Part shown: positions 16,913 to 23,656 of the stretch, one piece after another
Layout: every line of letters starts with the position of its first letter
How positions within the stretch are numbered: the stretch's first letter is position 1
Source of the DNA: JAVZOV01 sp049976445
GTDB lineage: Archaea > Thermoproteota > Thermoprotei > Gearchaeales > WAQG01
Reading direction: 5' to 3'
Assembly (NCBI GenBank): GCA_049976445.1
Contig: JBMFIF010000015.1
Span: forward strand, 1 to 30,732
Length of the DNA stretch: 30,732 bases
Made by a program: the position numbers and the translations under genes
The notes under the pieces: generated by a model
Database searches by the model: none
The model's input: the letters and a program-made list of their open reading frames with translations, nothing else
Told to the model about the DNA's origin: nothing

Positions 16913-17314
16913 TTAGCTTTTGTTTCTTTTTGTTGAAATTTCTAATAGTTCGATTAATAATTCGTCGTATGTCTTGTTTGTGTGTTCTTCTGAGTAGATA
17001 TTTTTTAGTTGTGCGTAAGCTTGTGCTATTAGATGGTAACATGGTTCGTTTTCTCCTGAAGCTATTAGTGTTGTGAAACCATTGCAGCTACAATAATACA
17101 TGGGTATTATAAGGTAGCGTCCTCTATGACCTTCAGCTATCCAGAGTTCTTTTCCATCTATTGTGTAAACTTTTTTTATGCCATTGTTTCTTGCGAGTTT
17201 TATAGCTTTTAAACCTCGTCTTTTAAAAGTCTTTTTAATCTGTTTTTCTAGATCTGTTTCATTGGATAATGCTTCTTTAATCTTTTGTGACATTTTTTCG
17301 TAGTAGGGATACAT
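16913..17314 (-). CDS. SWIM zinc-finger protein
   Basis: The 133-residue protein carries a SWIM-type zinc site: C75-S-C77, then C92-Y-H94 (YYCSCNGF ... EPCYHLIAQAY). SWIM domains bind DNA or protein partners; in archaea and eukaryotes small SWIM proteins of the Sws1 kind work with RadA/Rad51 paralogues in recombination, but that role here is only a possibility. The N-terminal half is a basic helical region (KQIKKTFKRRGLKAIKLARN), followed by strands containing WIAEGHRGRYLI. The start ATG lies 26 bases downstream of the tRNA-Phe gene on the same strand, so the two could share a transcript. An internal ATG at codon 8 is an alternative start. Confidence 0.82.
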   Translation of the reverse strand: MYPYYEKMSQKIKEALSNETDLEKQIKKTFKRRGLKAIKLARNNGIKKVYTIDGKELWIAEGHRGRYLIIPMYYCSCNGFTTLIASGENEPCYHLIAQAYAQLKNIYSEEHTNKTYDELLIELLEISTKRNKS

Positions 17315-17340
17315 TATTTTTCATGCCTCATGAGATTAGA

Positions 17341-17449
17341 TGCCGAGGGTGGGATTTGAACCCACGACAGCCCGGTCTTCAGCCGGGTGCTCTCCCAGGC
17401 TGAGCTTTCGATGCGATGTTTTAGTCGCTACCTCGGCTCCCACCTCGGC
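17341..17449 (-). tRNA. tRNA-Phe(GAA) with a 35-nt noncanonical intron
   Basis: Reading the minus strand from 17449, the first 8 bases GCCGAGGT are the 5' acceptor strand plus T8. From 17406 the rest follows: D arm, anticodon arm CCCGG-CTGAAGA-CCGGG (anticodon GAA), variable loop, T arm GTGGG-TTCAAAT-CCCAC, acceptor strand CCTCGGC, and discriminator A at 17341. CCA is not encoded. The intervening bases 17441-17407 form an intron between tRNA positions 8 and 9, not at the usual 37/38. A bulge-helix-bulge-like structure supports this: intron GAGC pairs with exon GCTC (4 bp), AAA bulges on the 3' side, and CGA/TCG forms an inner helix. The removal ends could shift by a base. A TATA-like AAATTTATTT lies about 30 bases upstream. 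Confidence 0.88.
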
Positions 17450-17523
17450 ATTAATTTTATGTTAATATTGTTAAATAAATTTTTCGCTAGCTTAAGTAAG
17501 AGAAAAATAATTTAATTTATCTA

Positions 17524-17931
17524 TTAATGCTCTAGTGATCTGTCGGCTTTATGTTTTACGTAATCTTTAGGTTTTAGTTCACTGAGTATGTAATCAAAAG
17601 CTTTTTCAGGATCTGTATGACTACCACATGTGAATACATCAACAGTTGCATAATTATATTCGTTCCATGTATGTATGGCAATGTGGCTTTCTAATACGAG
17701 GGCTATAACTGATACGCCGCCTTTTCTACCACCGAATTTCCATGATTTTACCTCCCATAATTTTGCGTTGGAGACTTTGACGGCATTAAGCACTATTTGT
17801 ACTAATCTTTCTTCATCGTTTAAGATTTTTGGATCGCATCCGTAAAGATTGCCATATACATGTTTTCCGATTACGGTATCCTCCCGAATATATTCTTGCT
17901 GTTGGCCCATTTCTTTTTCTACAGAAAACAT
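17524..17931 (-). CDS. speD: pyruvoyl-dependent SpeD-family decarboxylase (AdoMetDC or archaeal ArgDC)
   Basis: The 135-residue proenzyme belongs to the small prokaryotic S-adenosylmethionine decarboxylase family. The self-cleavage site LESH (80-83) would turn S82 into the pyruvoyl group. H87 in IHTW and C102 in VFTCG are the expected processing and catalytic residues, and the KFGGRKGGVSVIAL strand precedes the site. In several crenarchaea a close paralogue has become an arginine decarboxylase; VIGKHVYGNLYG at the N-terminus does not let me decide between the two by eye. Either way the product supplies polyamine synthesis. An AGTTTAAATTTT promoter element (17946-17958) lies so close to the ATG that the transcript is probably leaderless. 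The ATG at codon 8 is an alternative start. Confidence 0.9.
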   Translation of the reverse strand: MFSVEKEMGQQQEYIREDTVIGKHVYGNLYGCDPKILNDEERLVQIVLNAVKVSNAKLWEVKSWKFGGRKGGVSVIALVLESHIAIHTWNEYNYATVDVFTCGSHTDPEKAFDYILSELKPKDYVKHKADRSLEH

Positions 17932-17945
17932 GTTTTACATAACCA

Positions 17946-17958
17946 AAATTTAAACTTA
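17946..17958 (-). promoter_or_regulatory. TATA-like promoter of the SpeD-family gene
   Basis: On the minus strand AGTTTAAATTTT stands about 20-27 bases upstream of the ATG at 17931, the distance expected for an archaeal leaderless transcript. No Shine-Dalgarno site is present. Confidence 0.45.
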
Positions 17959-18039
17959 ACTCTTTTTTGTTTCATCAATTATCATGAAATTTTTGTAGTT
18001 CGTTAGAGTATATGCGGAAAATAGTTTTCTTTAAAATAG

Positions 18040-18540
18040 TTAGGATGAAAATGTATTTAAAAGGGCTTTTTCTTGTATTTTTTCAATGGAACCTCGTCTT
18101 AGTTTACGCACAAGTTTAATTGCTTCATTCGGCTGCATATTCTTGAATTTTATTAAGTATGCAGCTAGTATCATGCCAGTTCTTCCTTGTCCAGCGGCGC
18201 AGTGTACTAATACTGGCTTTTTTTGGGATATGTAGTAATGTATCCTATTTATGATTTGTTGAAGCTCTTCTGGTGATGGTGCTGTATGATTTTTTATAGG
18301 AAAATGATCAACCTCTAGATCTAGATTTTGTAGAATTTCAGATGGTAAGGGTTTTTCTGTGAGTGTTATTATTGCTCGTATACCTTGTTTATAAAGCCAT
18401 TCAATTTCTTTTTTTCTCATCGGTTTTCCACTACCTGCTAACGTATTACTGATGATCCAGCTAAAATTTGCTGGTTTCCTAAAAAGGACGCTCCATGTTA
18501 ATCTTTTTATATCACCAAGAAAATCCAGTATTGCTGACAT
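18040..18540 (-). CDS. dual-specificity protein phosphatase
   Basis: The 166-residue protein has the cysteine-phosphatase P-loop VHCAAGQGRTGM (112-123) with nucleophile C114 and R120, and an upstream acidic loop (VDHFPIKNHTAPS, D78) that can supply the general acid. Spacing and length match the archaeal dual-specificity phosphatases (cd14504/DUSP23-like in type), which remove phosphate from Tyr and Ser/Thr. The N-terminus contains FSWIISNTLAGSGKPM, typical of this subgroup. Its ATG lies 7 bases after the stop of the FAD oxidoreductase gene, so it appears to be the last gene of that operon. Whether the phosphatase acts on the oxidoreductase pathway or is only co-transcribed is not shown by the sequence. 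Confidence 0.88.
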   Translation of the reverse strand: MSAILDFLGDIKRLTWSVLFRKPANFSWIISNTLAGSGKPMRKKEIEWLYKQGIRAIITLTEKPLPSEILQNLDLEVDHFPIKNHTAPSPEELQQIINRIHYYISQKKPVLVHCAAGQGRTGMILAAYLIKFKNMQPNEAIKLVRKLRRGSIEKIQEKALLNTFSS

Positions 18541-18547
18541 TGTTCTA

Positions 18548-19687
18548 CTAACCTATAACCATTGTTTCTTTTATTAGTTTTTCTTCTTTGAATCGTGTTG
18601 GTAGATATGGTTCCATGAGTGGGTGTATTTTTTCGTTAACTATGTATTCGGCTAGCACTTCTCCTGCAAAGGGGGCCATCATGAATCCATGTCCACTAAA
18701 ACCTGTACCTACGTACAAGCCTTTGGGCCATTCAGGATCACTGCCAAGTATGTGGCTATGATCAGGTGTTGTTTCATAATAACCTGACCATATTCTCATG
18801 AGTTTTACATATTTTAATGATGGAATGAGTTCTATAAGTGTTTTTGCATAGTGTGACATCCATTGTAGTGTATTACTAAGTGGCGTTAATCCCTTAATTT
18901 CTGGGTAATCTATACTTCCCATTATTTCACCTCTGATTGACTGTCCAACATATACACCGCTTTTAGTGTTAATTATTAATGGATCTATTATGATTTTAAA
19001 TGGTTCAGTAACTCCTATTTCTCTTCTTTCTGGTATTAATGGAAGTTTGATGTTTATTGTTGATAATATTTCATTGCTCCAAGCTCCTGCACATACAACT
19101 ACCTTATTGGCTTCTATAAATGAGCCATTAACCTTTATTCCTTGGACTGAATTGTTTGAAACTACTATTGATGAGACTTTTTTATGTTCAAAGACTTTAA
19201 CACCAAGTTTTAGTAATGCTTCATAATATCCAAATGTCACAAAGTCATGGTGTATTTTACCATCTTGAGGACCATAAAACGCAGCAATTAATCCGTCAGT
19301 ATTTAAATATTTATATTTTTCATTCACTTGTTCTTCGCTCATGAATACACCTGGTACTCCAAGAGAACTCCACATCTTATTGCTTTCTTTATACTGTTTT
19401 AATGTTTTTTCATCATAGATTAACCATAAGTAACCTCCGATAACTGGTAATGGATTCCAGTTTAATTTTCTTGCAAACTCTAGTATTCTGCGTCTTCCTT
19501 CTATTGCAAATTTTGTGTTTTCAGGTGACCAAAAATGTACTCTAAAGTGAGACGCATTACGTGTACTAGAACCATATCCTACGTAACCTTGTTCAAAAAC
19601 TATTCCTTTTAACCCTAATTTAGCTAAATAGTATGCTGTAGCTAAACCCATAATGCCTCCACCAATAATTATTACATCGTTTTTCAT
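18548..19687 (-). CDS. FAD-dependent oxidoreductase of the DAO family (beta-subunit type)
   Basis: The 379-residue protein begins with a dinucleotide-binding motif VIIIGGGIMGLATAYYLA (5-22) and has the DAO-family layout: an acidic end of the second strand (VFEQG), GSSTRNASHFRVHFWSPENT in the FAD region, VVVCAGAWSN in the middle, and a C-terminal GLYVGTGFSGHGFMMAP that contacts the flavin. It resembles the catalytic beta subunits of sarcosine oxidase and of archaeal and bacterial proline or opine dehydrogenases. Its start overlaps by four bases the end of a gene for an alpha-subunit-like protein, so the two are translated together and very probably form one complex. The substrate is an amine or amino acid, not identifiable here. 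Confidence 0.88.
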   Translation of the reverse strand: MKNDVIIIGGGIMGLATAYYLAKLGLKGIVFEQGYVGYGSSTRNASHFRVHFWSPENTKFAIEGRRRILEFARKLNWNPLPVIGGYLWLIYDEKTLKQYKESNKMWSSLGVPGVFMSEEQVNEKYKYLNTDGLIAAFYGPQDGKIHHDFVTFGYYEALLKLGVKVFEHKKVSSIVVSNNSVQGIKVNGSFIEANKVVVCAGAWSNEILSTINIKLPLIPERREIGVTEPFKIIIDPLIINTKSGVYVGQSIRGEIMGSIDYPEIKGLTPLSNTLQWMSHYAKTLIELIPSLKYVKLMRIWSGYYETTPDHSHILGSDPEWPKGLYVGTGFSGHGFMMAPFAGEVLAEYIVNEKIHPLMEPYLPTRFKEEKLIKETMVIG

Positions 19688-21456
19688 TGTTCAAAACCTC
19701 CTATTACAGAAAGAGGAATAGGTATTGCCGGAGGTCTTAGTTTAAACATTCCTACTTGAATAGGATCTACATTGCTTATAATAGAGATGTACAACGTTGA
19801 TGCTAAAGAACAATATTTGCCTTGGCATCTTCCAGTTCCTAATCCACTATATCTTTTAATCTTCTCCATATCAAACCAACCGAGCTTTTTTATTACATTC
19901 TTTATATCATCTGTTGTTATATCCATACAAGGACAAAGGAAACTTCTTTTATGTAACGTGTTTTGTAAAACGTCTACATTGTCATCGTTTACATTTAAAG
20001 TTTCATTATGTTCAAAACTTTTTATTAATTCTTCTAACATAGAATGGTGTTCGGATGATAGCATACGTTTACCTTCATCCACAAATGTTTCTAAGTATTT
20101 TTCAGATATTTTTATTCCGGAAGTAAAAGCAGCGTTCAAGCCTGCAGCTTTACTAAGAGGTATCAATGCTGATTCATCGATAATTCCCCCTAATTCTCCT
20201 GCAATGAAAGCATTATGTACTATTGTTTCCCCACTCCATCCATGAATAGGCACAAAGCCTCCTAACTTTATATGAAAACCTAATGGTATTCCCATTTGAC
20301 CAGGTAGTTCTATTGCTGGACTTCGCATCGATGCAAGAATTATTGCATCAGTATCTATATTGAAAGTATCCTTACCATTAGTTATACGTATACCTGTTAC
20401 ATGATTAGTTCCTATTGCCTCAATTATTCTATACCCTCTTATATGACGAACTCCAGAATTGATGATTTGTTTTGTATAAAACTCACTTATATTATTGGTA
20501 GTGCTTATGAGTGTTGTGTTGAAACCCTGCATAGAAAACTGTATTGCAATCCTTGCAGCCCAATTATTTGATCCAATTACACTTATATTTCTTCCCATGT
20601 TTGTTTTATAAACATTAAGAAGCTTTAATGCTGATGAGCCTAAAATAATGCCTGGTAAATCATTATTACCGAATACTGTCAGTACTTCTCGCGCACCACT
20701 AGCTATTACAATACTTTTTGATTTAACTAATACTGGTATTCCACTTGGTTCATCAAATCGAATGCCTATCCATGCATCATCTAATATGGCTGTTAATGCT
20801 GTTCCTTTAATAATACTGATTTTAAATTTTTCAGCTTCTTTCAATAAATCTTGAATTATTTCAGAACCGGATTTATTAAGTTTCTCAATAAGAGCATGAT
20901 CGTATCCTAAATGTCCTCCTAATATGCTATCACCTTCTAATAATATTACTTTAGCACCAACAGAACTTGCGCCTAAAGCCGCTGATAAACCACCTATACC
21001 ACTACCGATCACTATTACATCTGTTTCAATAATAATTGGGTTTAAATTTTTAGTATCCTTTATACGCTCAGGTATCTGTGGGTTTGGTAAAGAATGTTTC
21101 ATGATTTTCCAAATGATACTCCAACCAATTTTACTTCTAAAGAATCTATTGTGCTGGAATCCAACTTTTAGGTATGGAGATATTATCTCCATGAATAATC
21201 TTTGAAGCCTTTTCCTTTCAATTTTTATTGATAGACCATCTTTTGTTTTCATTAAATAATGGTTAACAGGACCATAATCTTCTATGTATATTCTTTCAGG
21301 ACTCCACCATTCAAAACTGAACGCTCCTCTTGGTCTATTAAACTTAAAAGAATTTTCATAATAAGTTATACCTGCTTTATAAAGCGCAATTCCAAGAGGC
21401 AAACTTTCTTGAGTTTTTATTACTTTATTATTGACTTTAATAAATATATCGTTCAT
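19684..21456 (-). CDS. NAD(P)/FAD oxidoreductase with BFD [2Fe-2S] domain (SoxA/HcnB alpha-subunit type)
   Basis: With ATG 21456 the product is about 590 residues. In order: an N-terminal domain resembling the ferredoxin-like domain of sarcosine oxidase alpha (YENSFKFNRPRGAFSF) but without cluster cysteines; a pyridine-nucleotide-disulfide reductase core with VIVIGSGIGGLSAALGA and ILLEG, then IVIASGARE; and a C-terminal BFD-type iron-sulfur domain with CPCMD followed by a CQGKYC pair. The glycine-cleavage-T-like domain of true SoxA is absent, so it is closer to HcnB/OoxA and the alpha subunits of D- or L-proline dehydrogenases. It should pass electrons from the beta subunit. GTG at 21468 is in frame, but GGTG there sits 6 bases before ATG 21456 and serves as Shine-Dalgarno site. 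Confidence 0.85.
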   Translation of the reverse strand: MNDIFIKVNNKVIKTQESLPLGIALYKAGITYYENSFKFNRPRGAFSFEWWSPERIYIEDYGPVNHYLMKTKDGLSIKIERKRLQRLFMEIISPYLKVGFQHNRFFRSKIGWSIIWKIMKHSLPNPQIPERIKDTKNLNPIIIETDVIVIGSGIGGLSAALGASSVGAKVILLEGDSILGGHLGYDHALIEKLNKSGSEIIQDLLKEAEKFKISIIKGTALTAILDDAWIGIRFDEPSGIPVLVKSKSIVIASGAREVLTVFGNNDLPGIILGSSALKLLNVYKTNMGRNISVIGSNNWAARIAIQFSMQGFNTTLISTTNNISEFYTKQIINSGVRHIRGYRIIEAIGTNHVTGIRITNGKDTFNIDTDAIILASMRSPAIELPGQMGIPLGFHIKLGGFVPIHGWSGETIVHNAFIAGELGGIIDESALIPLSKAAGLNAAFTSGIKISEKYLETFVDEGKRMLSSEHHSMLEELIKSFEHNETLNVNDDNVDVLQNTLHKRSFLCPCMDITTDDIKNVIKKLGWFDMEKIKRYSGLGTGRCQGKYCSLASTLYISIISNVDPIQVGMFKLRPPAIPIPLSVIGGFEQ

Positions 21457-21468
21457 TGAATGCACCAA

Positions 21469-21488
21469 CCTTATTAATGCTAATAAGG
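21469..21488. promoter_or_regulatory. perfect palindrome, putative operator
   Basis: CCTTATTA-ATGC-TAATAAGG is a perfect 8-bp dyad with a 4-base spacer. Read on the minus strand it lies between the TATA box (21489-21498) and the start codon of the oxidoreductase operon, over the predicted transcript start, where a repressor would block polymerase. A ribbon-helix-helix regulator gene starts 143 bases away in the opposite direction. It could instead act as an RNA hairpin near the Shine-Dalgarno site. Confidence 0.5.
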
Positions 21489-21498
21489 ATATATAAAA
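21489..21498 (-). promoter_or_regulatory. TATA box of the oxidoreductase operon
   Basis: On the minus strand TTTTATATAT lies about 33-42 bases upstream of ATG 21456, giving a predicted transcript start near 21466 within the downstream palindrome arm. Confidence 0.5.
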
Positions 21499-21589
21499 AT
21501 GAACTATCTTATGGTTAATATTAAATATTTCATAATTAATCGGTTATGTAATCATTAATATCTAAAATTTTTTCTTTTCATAATATGAA

Positions 21590-21602
21590 TAACTTTATTA
21601 AA
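21590..21602 (+). promoter_or_regulatory. TATA-like promoter of the NikR-like regulator
   Basis: AACTTTATTAAAC lies about 30-42 bases before the ATG at 21632. Together with the divergent TATA box at 21489-21498 it makes 21469-21631 a two-way promoter region. Confidence 0.4.
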
Positions 21603-21631
21603 CAGATTTCATATGTTATTTTTGATACGAC

Positions 21632-22027
21632 ATGGTAATTGTAAGCCTATCACTTCCGAAGAGTATAGTGGAGAAAATTGATAAGGCCATCGAAGAGAGA
21701 GGGTTTAGGAATAGGTCAGATTTCGTGAGAAAATCAATTGAATATCATCTTTCAACGATGGGTTGGGATAAGATTGAGCCGGGAACTTACTTAGGTACTG
21801 TTCAAGCAACGTATAAGTGTGATGAGATAGATTATCAGAAGCTTGCCCTATTGAAAGTTATGAATAAAAATATAATACTAGCTGAGCAAGGATTAGTATT
21901 GCAGTCAGGTCTTTGTGTTCAGGTCTATACGCTTTATGGCTCTTCTGATGAGATTCGTAAGTTTCTGTCAAATTTAAATAGTGTTAAGGGTATTGAACAT
22001 ATAGGCATATCTGTCAGAAAAATATGA
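21632..22027 (+). CDS. NikR/CopG-like ribbon-helix-helix regulator
   Basis: The 131-residue protein has a ribbon-helix-helix DNA-binding domain at the N-terminus (IVSLSLPKSIVEKIDKAI, then RNRSDFVRKSIEYHL) and a C-terminal ACT-like domain ending in GLCVQVYTLYGSSDEIRKFL and VKGIEHIGISV. The architecture and length are those of NikR. However, the conserved His residues that bind nickel in NikR are not where expected; the middle of the protein (GTYLGTVQATYKCDE) has none, and only a Cys in LCVQVY remains. It is therefore probably not a nickel sensor and may respond to another small ligand. It is transcribed divergently from the oxidoreductase operon and is the obvious candidate for its regulator. 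A hairpin with a T-run follows the stop. Confidence 0.8.
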   Translation: MVIVSLSLPKSIVEKIDKAIEERGFRNRSDFVRKSIEYHLSTMGWDKIEPGTYLGTVQATYKCDEIDYQKLALLKVMNKNIILAEQGLVLQSGLCVQVYTLYGSSDEIRKFLSNLNSVKGIEHIGISVRKI

Positions 22028-22044
22028 TCATGCTTTTTGTTGAT

Positions 22045-22066
22045 GCTTTCTGCCTAGAAAGCTTTT
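22045..22066 (+). terminator. hairpin plus T-run after the regulator gene
   Basis: GCTTTCT-GCCT-AGAAAGC forms a perfect 7-bp stem followed by TTTT, 18 bases after the regulator stop. It could end the rightward transcript. Confidence 0.45.
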
Positions 22067-22100
22067 AGTTGTAAAATAAATAACTCATAATTAAGTTTAT

Positions 22101-22337
22101 TTAGTATTTTTCAATTATCACGGATGTAGCAGTTTTCACTACTCCTGGTATTGATAATATTTGTTCTTTAATGGTTTTTGAGAGTTCTGAAAAATCTTTT
22201 GCTTCAATTCTGGCTACTATATCGAATTCTCCTGTAACTGCAAGGACTTCTTTTACGTTTGGAAACTTTTTTATATCTACACCAACCTTATCAATCTTAT
22301 TAGGTTCTACAGTTATAAATACTAACGCCTCAACCAT
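22101..22337 (-). CDS. stand-alone Lrp/AsnC ligand-binding (RAM) domain protein
   Basis: The 78-residue protein corresponds to the C-terminal ligand-binding and oligomerisation half of Lrp/AsnC regulators without the DNA-binding helix-turn-helix. The family pattern is clear: ALVFITVEPNK, VKEVLAVTGEFDIVARIEA, then IKEQILSIPGVVKTATSVII. Such single-domain proteins are common in archaea; they form oligomers that bind amino acids or other small molecules and may associate with full-length Lrp proteins. The ATG has GGTGG 7 bases upstream, and a GATTTAAATTTT promoter element lies about 35 bases further up (about 22370-22382). It ends in the intergenic space shared with the convergent regulator gene. 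Confidence 0.88.
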   Translation of the reverse strand: MVEALVFITVEPNKIDKVGVDIKKFPNVKEVLAVTGEFDIVARIEAKDFSELSKTIKEQILSIPGVVKTATSVIIEKY

Positions 22338-22460
22338 AGATATTCCACCACAATAGTTTTAATTTTAGTAAAATTTAAATCTTCCTATCAAATTATTGTC
22401 CTATTTACATAAAAATTAATTACAAATATTCTGAAAATTGAATGATATTTGCTTAAAATT

Positions 22461-23264
22461 TTAAGTTGTTATTTTCTCAGATCTAAGAATATCATTTATG
22501 CGTTCTGTTATATTTTCTACTGTCCCAGTAATTTTTGCATTAAGGTCAAACGTGAGCGGTGTTATTGCTATATTCTTTTCAACTGTTATTACATACACAT
22601 CAGTATCTTTTGGTGGATCTATTGGTTCTCCGTATATCCAATAATATTCTTGTTTTCGTGGGTCTAAACGCTTATCAATATATTCAGCAAATCTAATTTT
22701 TGCTGCTGGTACTACTTTGGCACGTATTCTAGGGTGCACTTTGTTTGGAAAGTTCACGTTTAAAAGCCAAACTTCTTTTGGCAATCCATGTTCAATAACA
22801 TACTGAGTAATTTCTTTTGAAACTCTTAGGATCATTGCCGATAATTCTTGATTAGAAATGAGTTCGTTTTCATCTAATATTGATGCAGAAAACGCTATTG
22901 CTGGTATTCCCAAAATAGCTGCTTGAGCTGCGGCGCCTACAGTTCCGGATGACAAAATAACTTGTATGCTTGTATTATCCCCTATGTTTATTCCTGATAC
23001 CACAAGATCTATTTTGCCTAGTGTATGAGATGCTACATGTACTACATCACTTGGAGTGCCATTAATCGCATATAATTCTAGATTATTAACTATCATCTTT
23101 TTTGCCCTAAGAGGCTTATGTAATGTTAATCCTAATCCACTAGCAGATTTTGGAGTTTCTGGTGCCATTATTATAGCATTGCCTAAATCGCGTATTGCAT
23201 TGTATAATAATGCTAATCCTGGACTATATATTCCATCATCATTAGTGACCAGTATATTTACCAT
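22461..23264 (-). CDS. surE: 5'/3'-nucleotidase SurE
   Basis: The 267-residue protein opens MVNILVTNDDGIYSPGL, the SurE signature with the metal-binding D9 and D10, followed by APETPKSASGLGLTLHKPLR (containing the conserved Ser and hydrophobic loop), NGTPSDVVH and SGINIGDN with the conserved Asn. SurE removes phosphate from nucleoside monophosphates and is metal dependent. An in-frame ATG at 23297 would add 11 residues, but the Shine-Dalgarno site GGAAGGTG lies 9 bases before the ATG at 23264, and the TATA box at 23311-23320 predicts a transcript start near 23290, so 23264 is the better start. The length is normal for the family. It is monocistronic. Confidence 0.93.
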   Translation of the reverse strand: MVNILVTNDDGIYSPGLALLYNAIRDLGNAIIMAPETPKSASGLGLTLHKPLRAKKMIVNNLELYAINGTPSDVVHVASHTLGKIDLVVSGINIGDNTSIQVILSSGTVGAAAQAAILGIPAIAFSASILDENELISNQELSAMILRVSKEITQYVIEHGLPKEVWLLNVNFPNKVHPRIRAKVVPAAKIRFAEYIDKRLDPRKQEYYWIYGEPIDPPKDTDVYVITVEKNIAITPLTFDLNAKITGTVENITERINDILRSEKITT

Positions 23265-23310
23265 TCTTACTGCACCTTCCTGTATTAGATTTTTCATTTT
23301 TTCATTTCAT

Positions 23311-23320
23311 TCTTATAAAG
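23311..23320 (-). promoter_or_regulatory. TATA box of surE
   Basis: On the minus strand CTTTATAAGA stands about 26 bases before a predicted transcript start near 23290, leaving a leader of about 26 bases with the Shine-Dalgarno site GGAAGGTG. Confidence 0.45.
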
Positions 23321-23498
23321 ATTATGGGGGTAAAATACTTTTTTATCGAAATGATAATATAAAAATCTTAAGAACAAAAGACTTAATGAACATTTCATAG
23401 CAAAATTTCTTGAATAGATCTTAAAAGGAAATATTTGGTTGCTGAGTTCTTTTTAAACGAAAACTTAAAATTTATCTAAATTTCTTTTATCACTAGGG

Positions 23499-23575
23499 GC
23501 CTCGGTAGCTCAGCCTGGTGGAGCGCCGCACTGGTAATGCGGAGGACCCGGGTTCAAAGCCCGGCCGAGGCTCCA
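23499..23575 (+). tRNA. tRNA-Thr(GGT)
   Basis: Acceptor strand GCCTCGG (23499-23505) pairs fully with CCGAGGC (23565-23571). The anticodon arm CCGCA-CTGGTAA-TGCGG gives anticodon GGT at 23533-23535, and the T arm CCGGG-TTCAAAG-CCCGG is perfect. The discriminator base is T, usual for archaeal tRNA-Thr, and CCA (23573-23575) is encoded. No intron. A TATA-like TTTATCTAAA element lies about 25 bases upstream. The DP2 homologue follows on the same strand. Confidence 0.95.
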
Positions 23576-23656
23576 TTTCACTACAATTTATAAAGTATTG
23601 TTCGAAACTTTAATTAGATGATAAATATTTTTGTATTTTAGTGAAAGGTGGGTTTG

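Noticed and set aside
17341..17437. tRNA-Phe read from the inner GCCGAGG copy with a 23-nt intron
   Set aside because: The mature tRNA would be the same, but no bulge-helix-bulge forms at these borders, and the TATA-like element is better spaced for a start at 17449.
19772..20245. 157-codon plus-strand open frame inside the oxidoreductase alpha gene
   Set aside because: It is antisense to a well-supported coding region with clear domains, has no recognisable family and a composition expected of a shadow frame.
21509..21535. Classical NikR operator
   Set aside because: The dyad TTATG-N17-CATAA differs from the GTATGA-N16-TCATAC form in sequence and spacing, and the regulator lacks nickel ligands; kept only as a possible secondary site.
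23056..23400. 114-codon plus-strand open frame over the start of surE
   Set aside because: Antisense to the conserved SurE N-terminus; no ribosome site and no family features.
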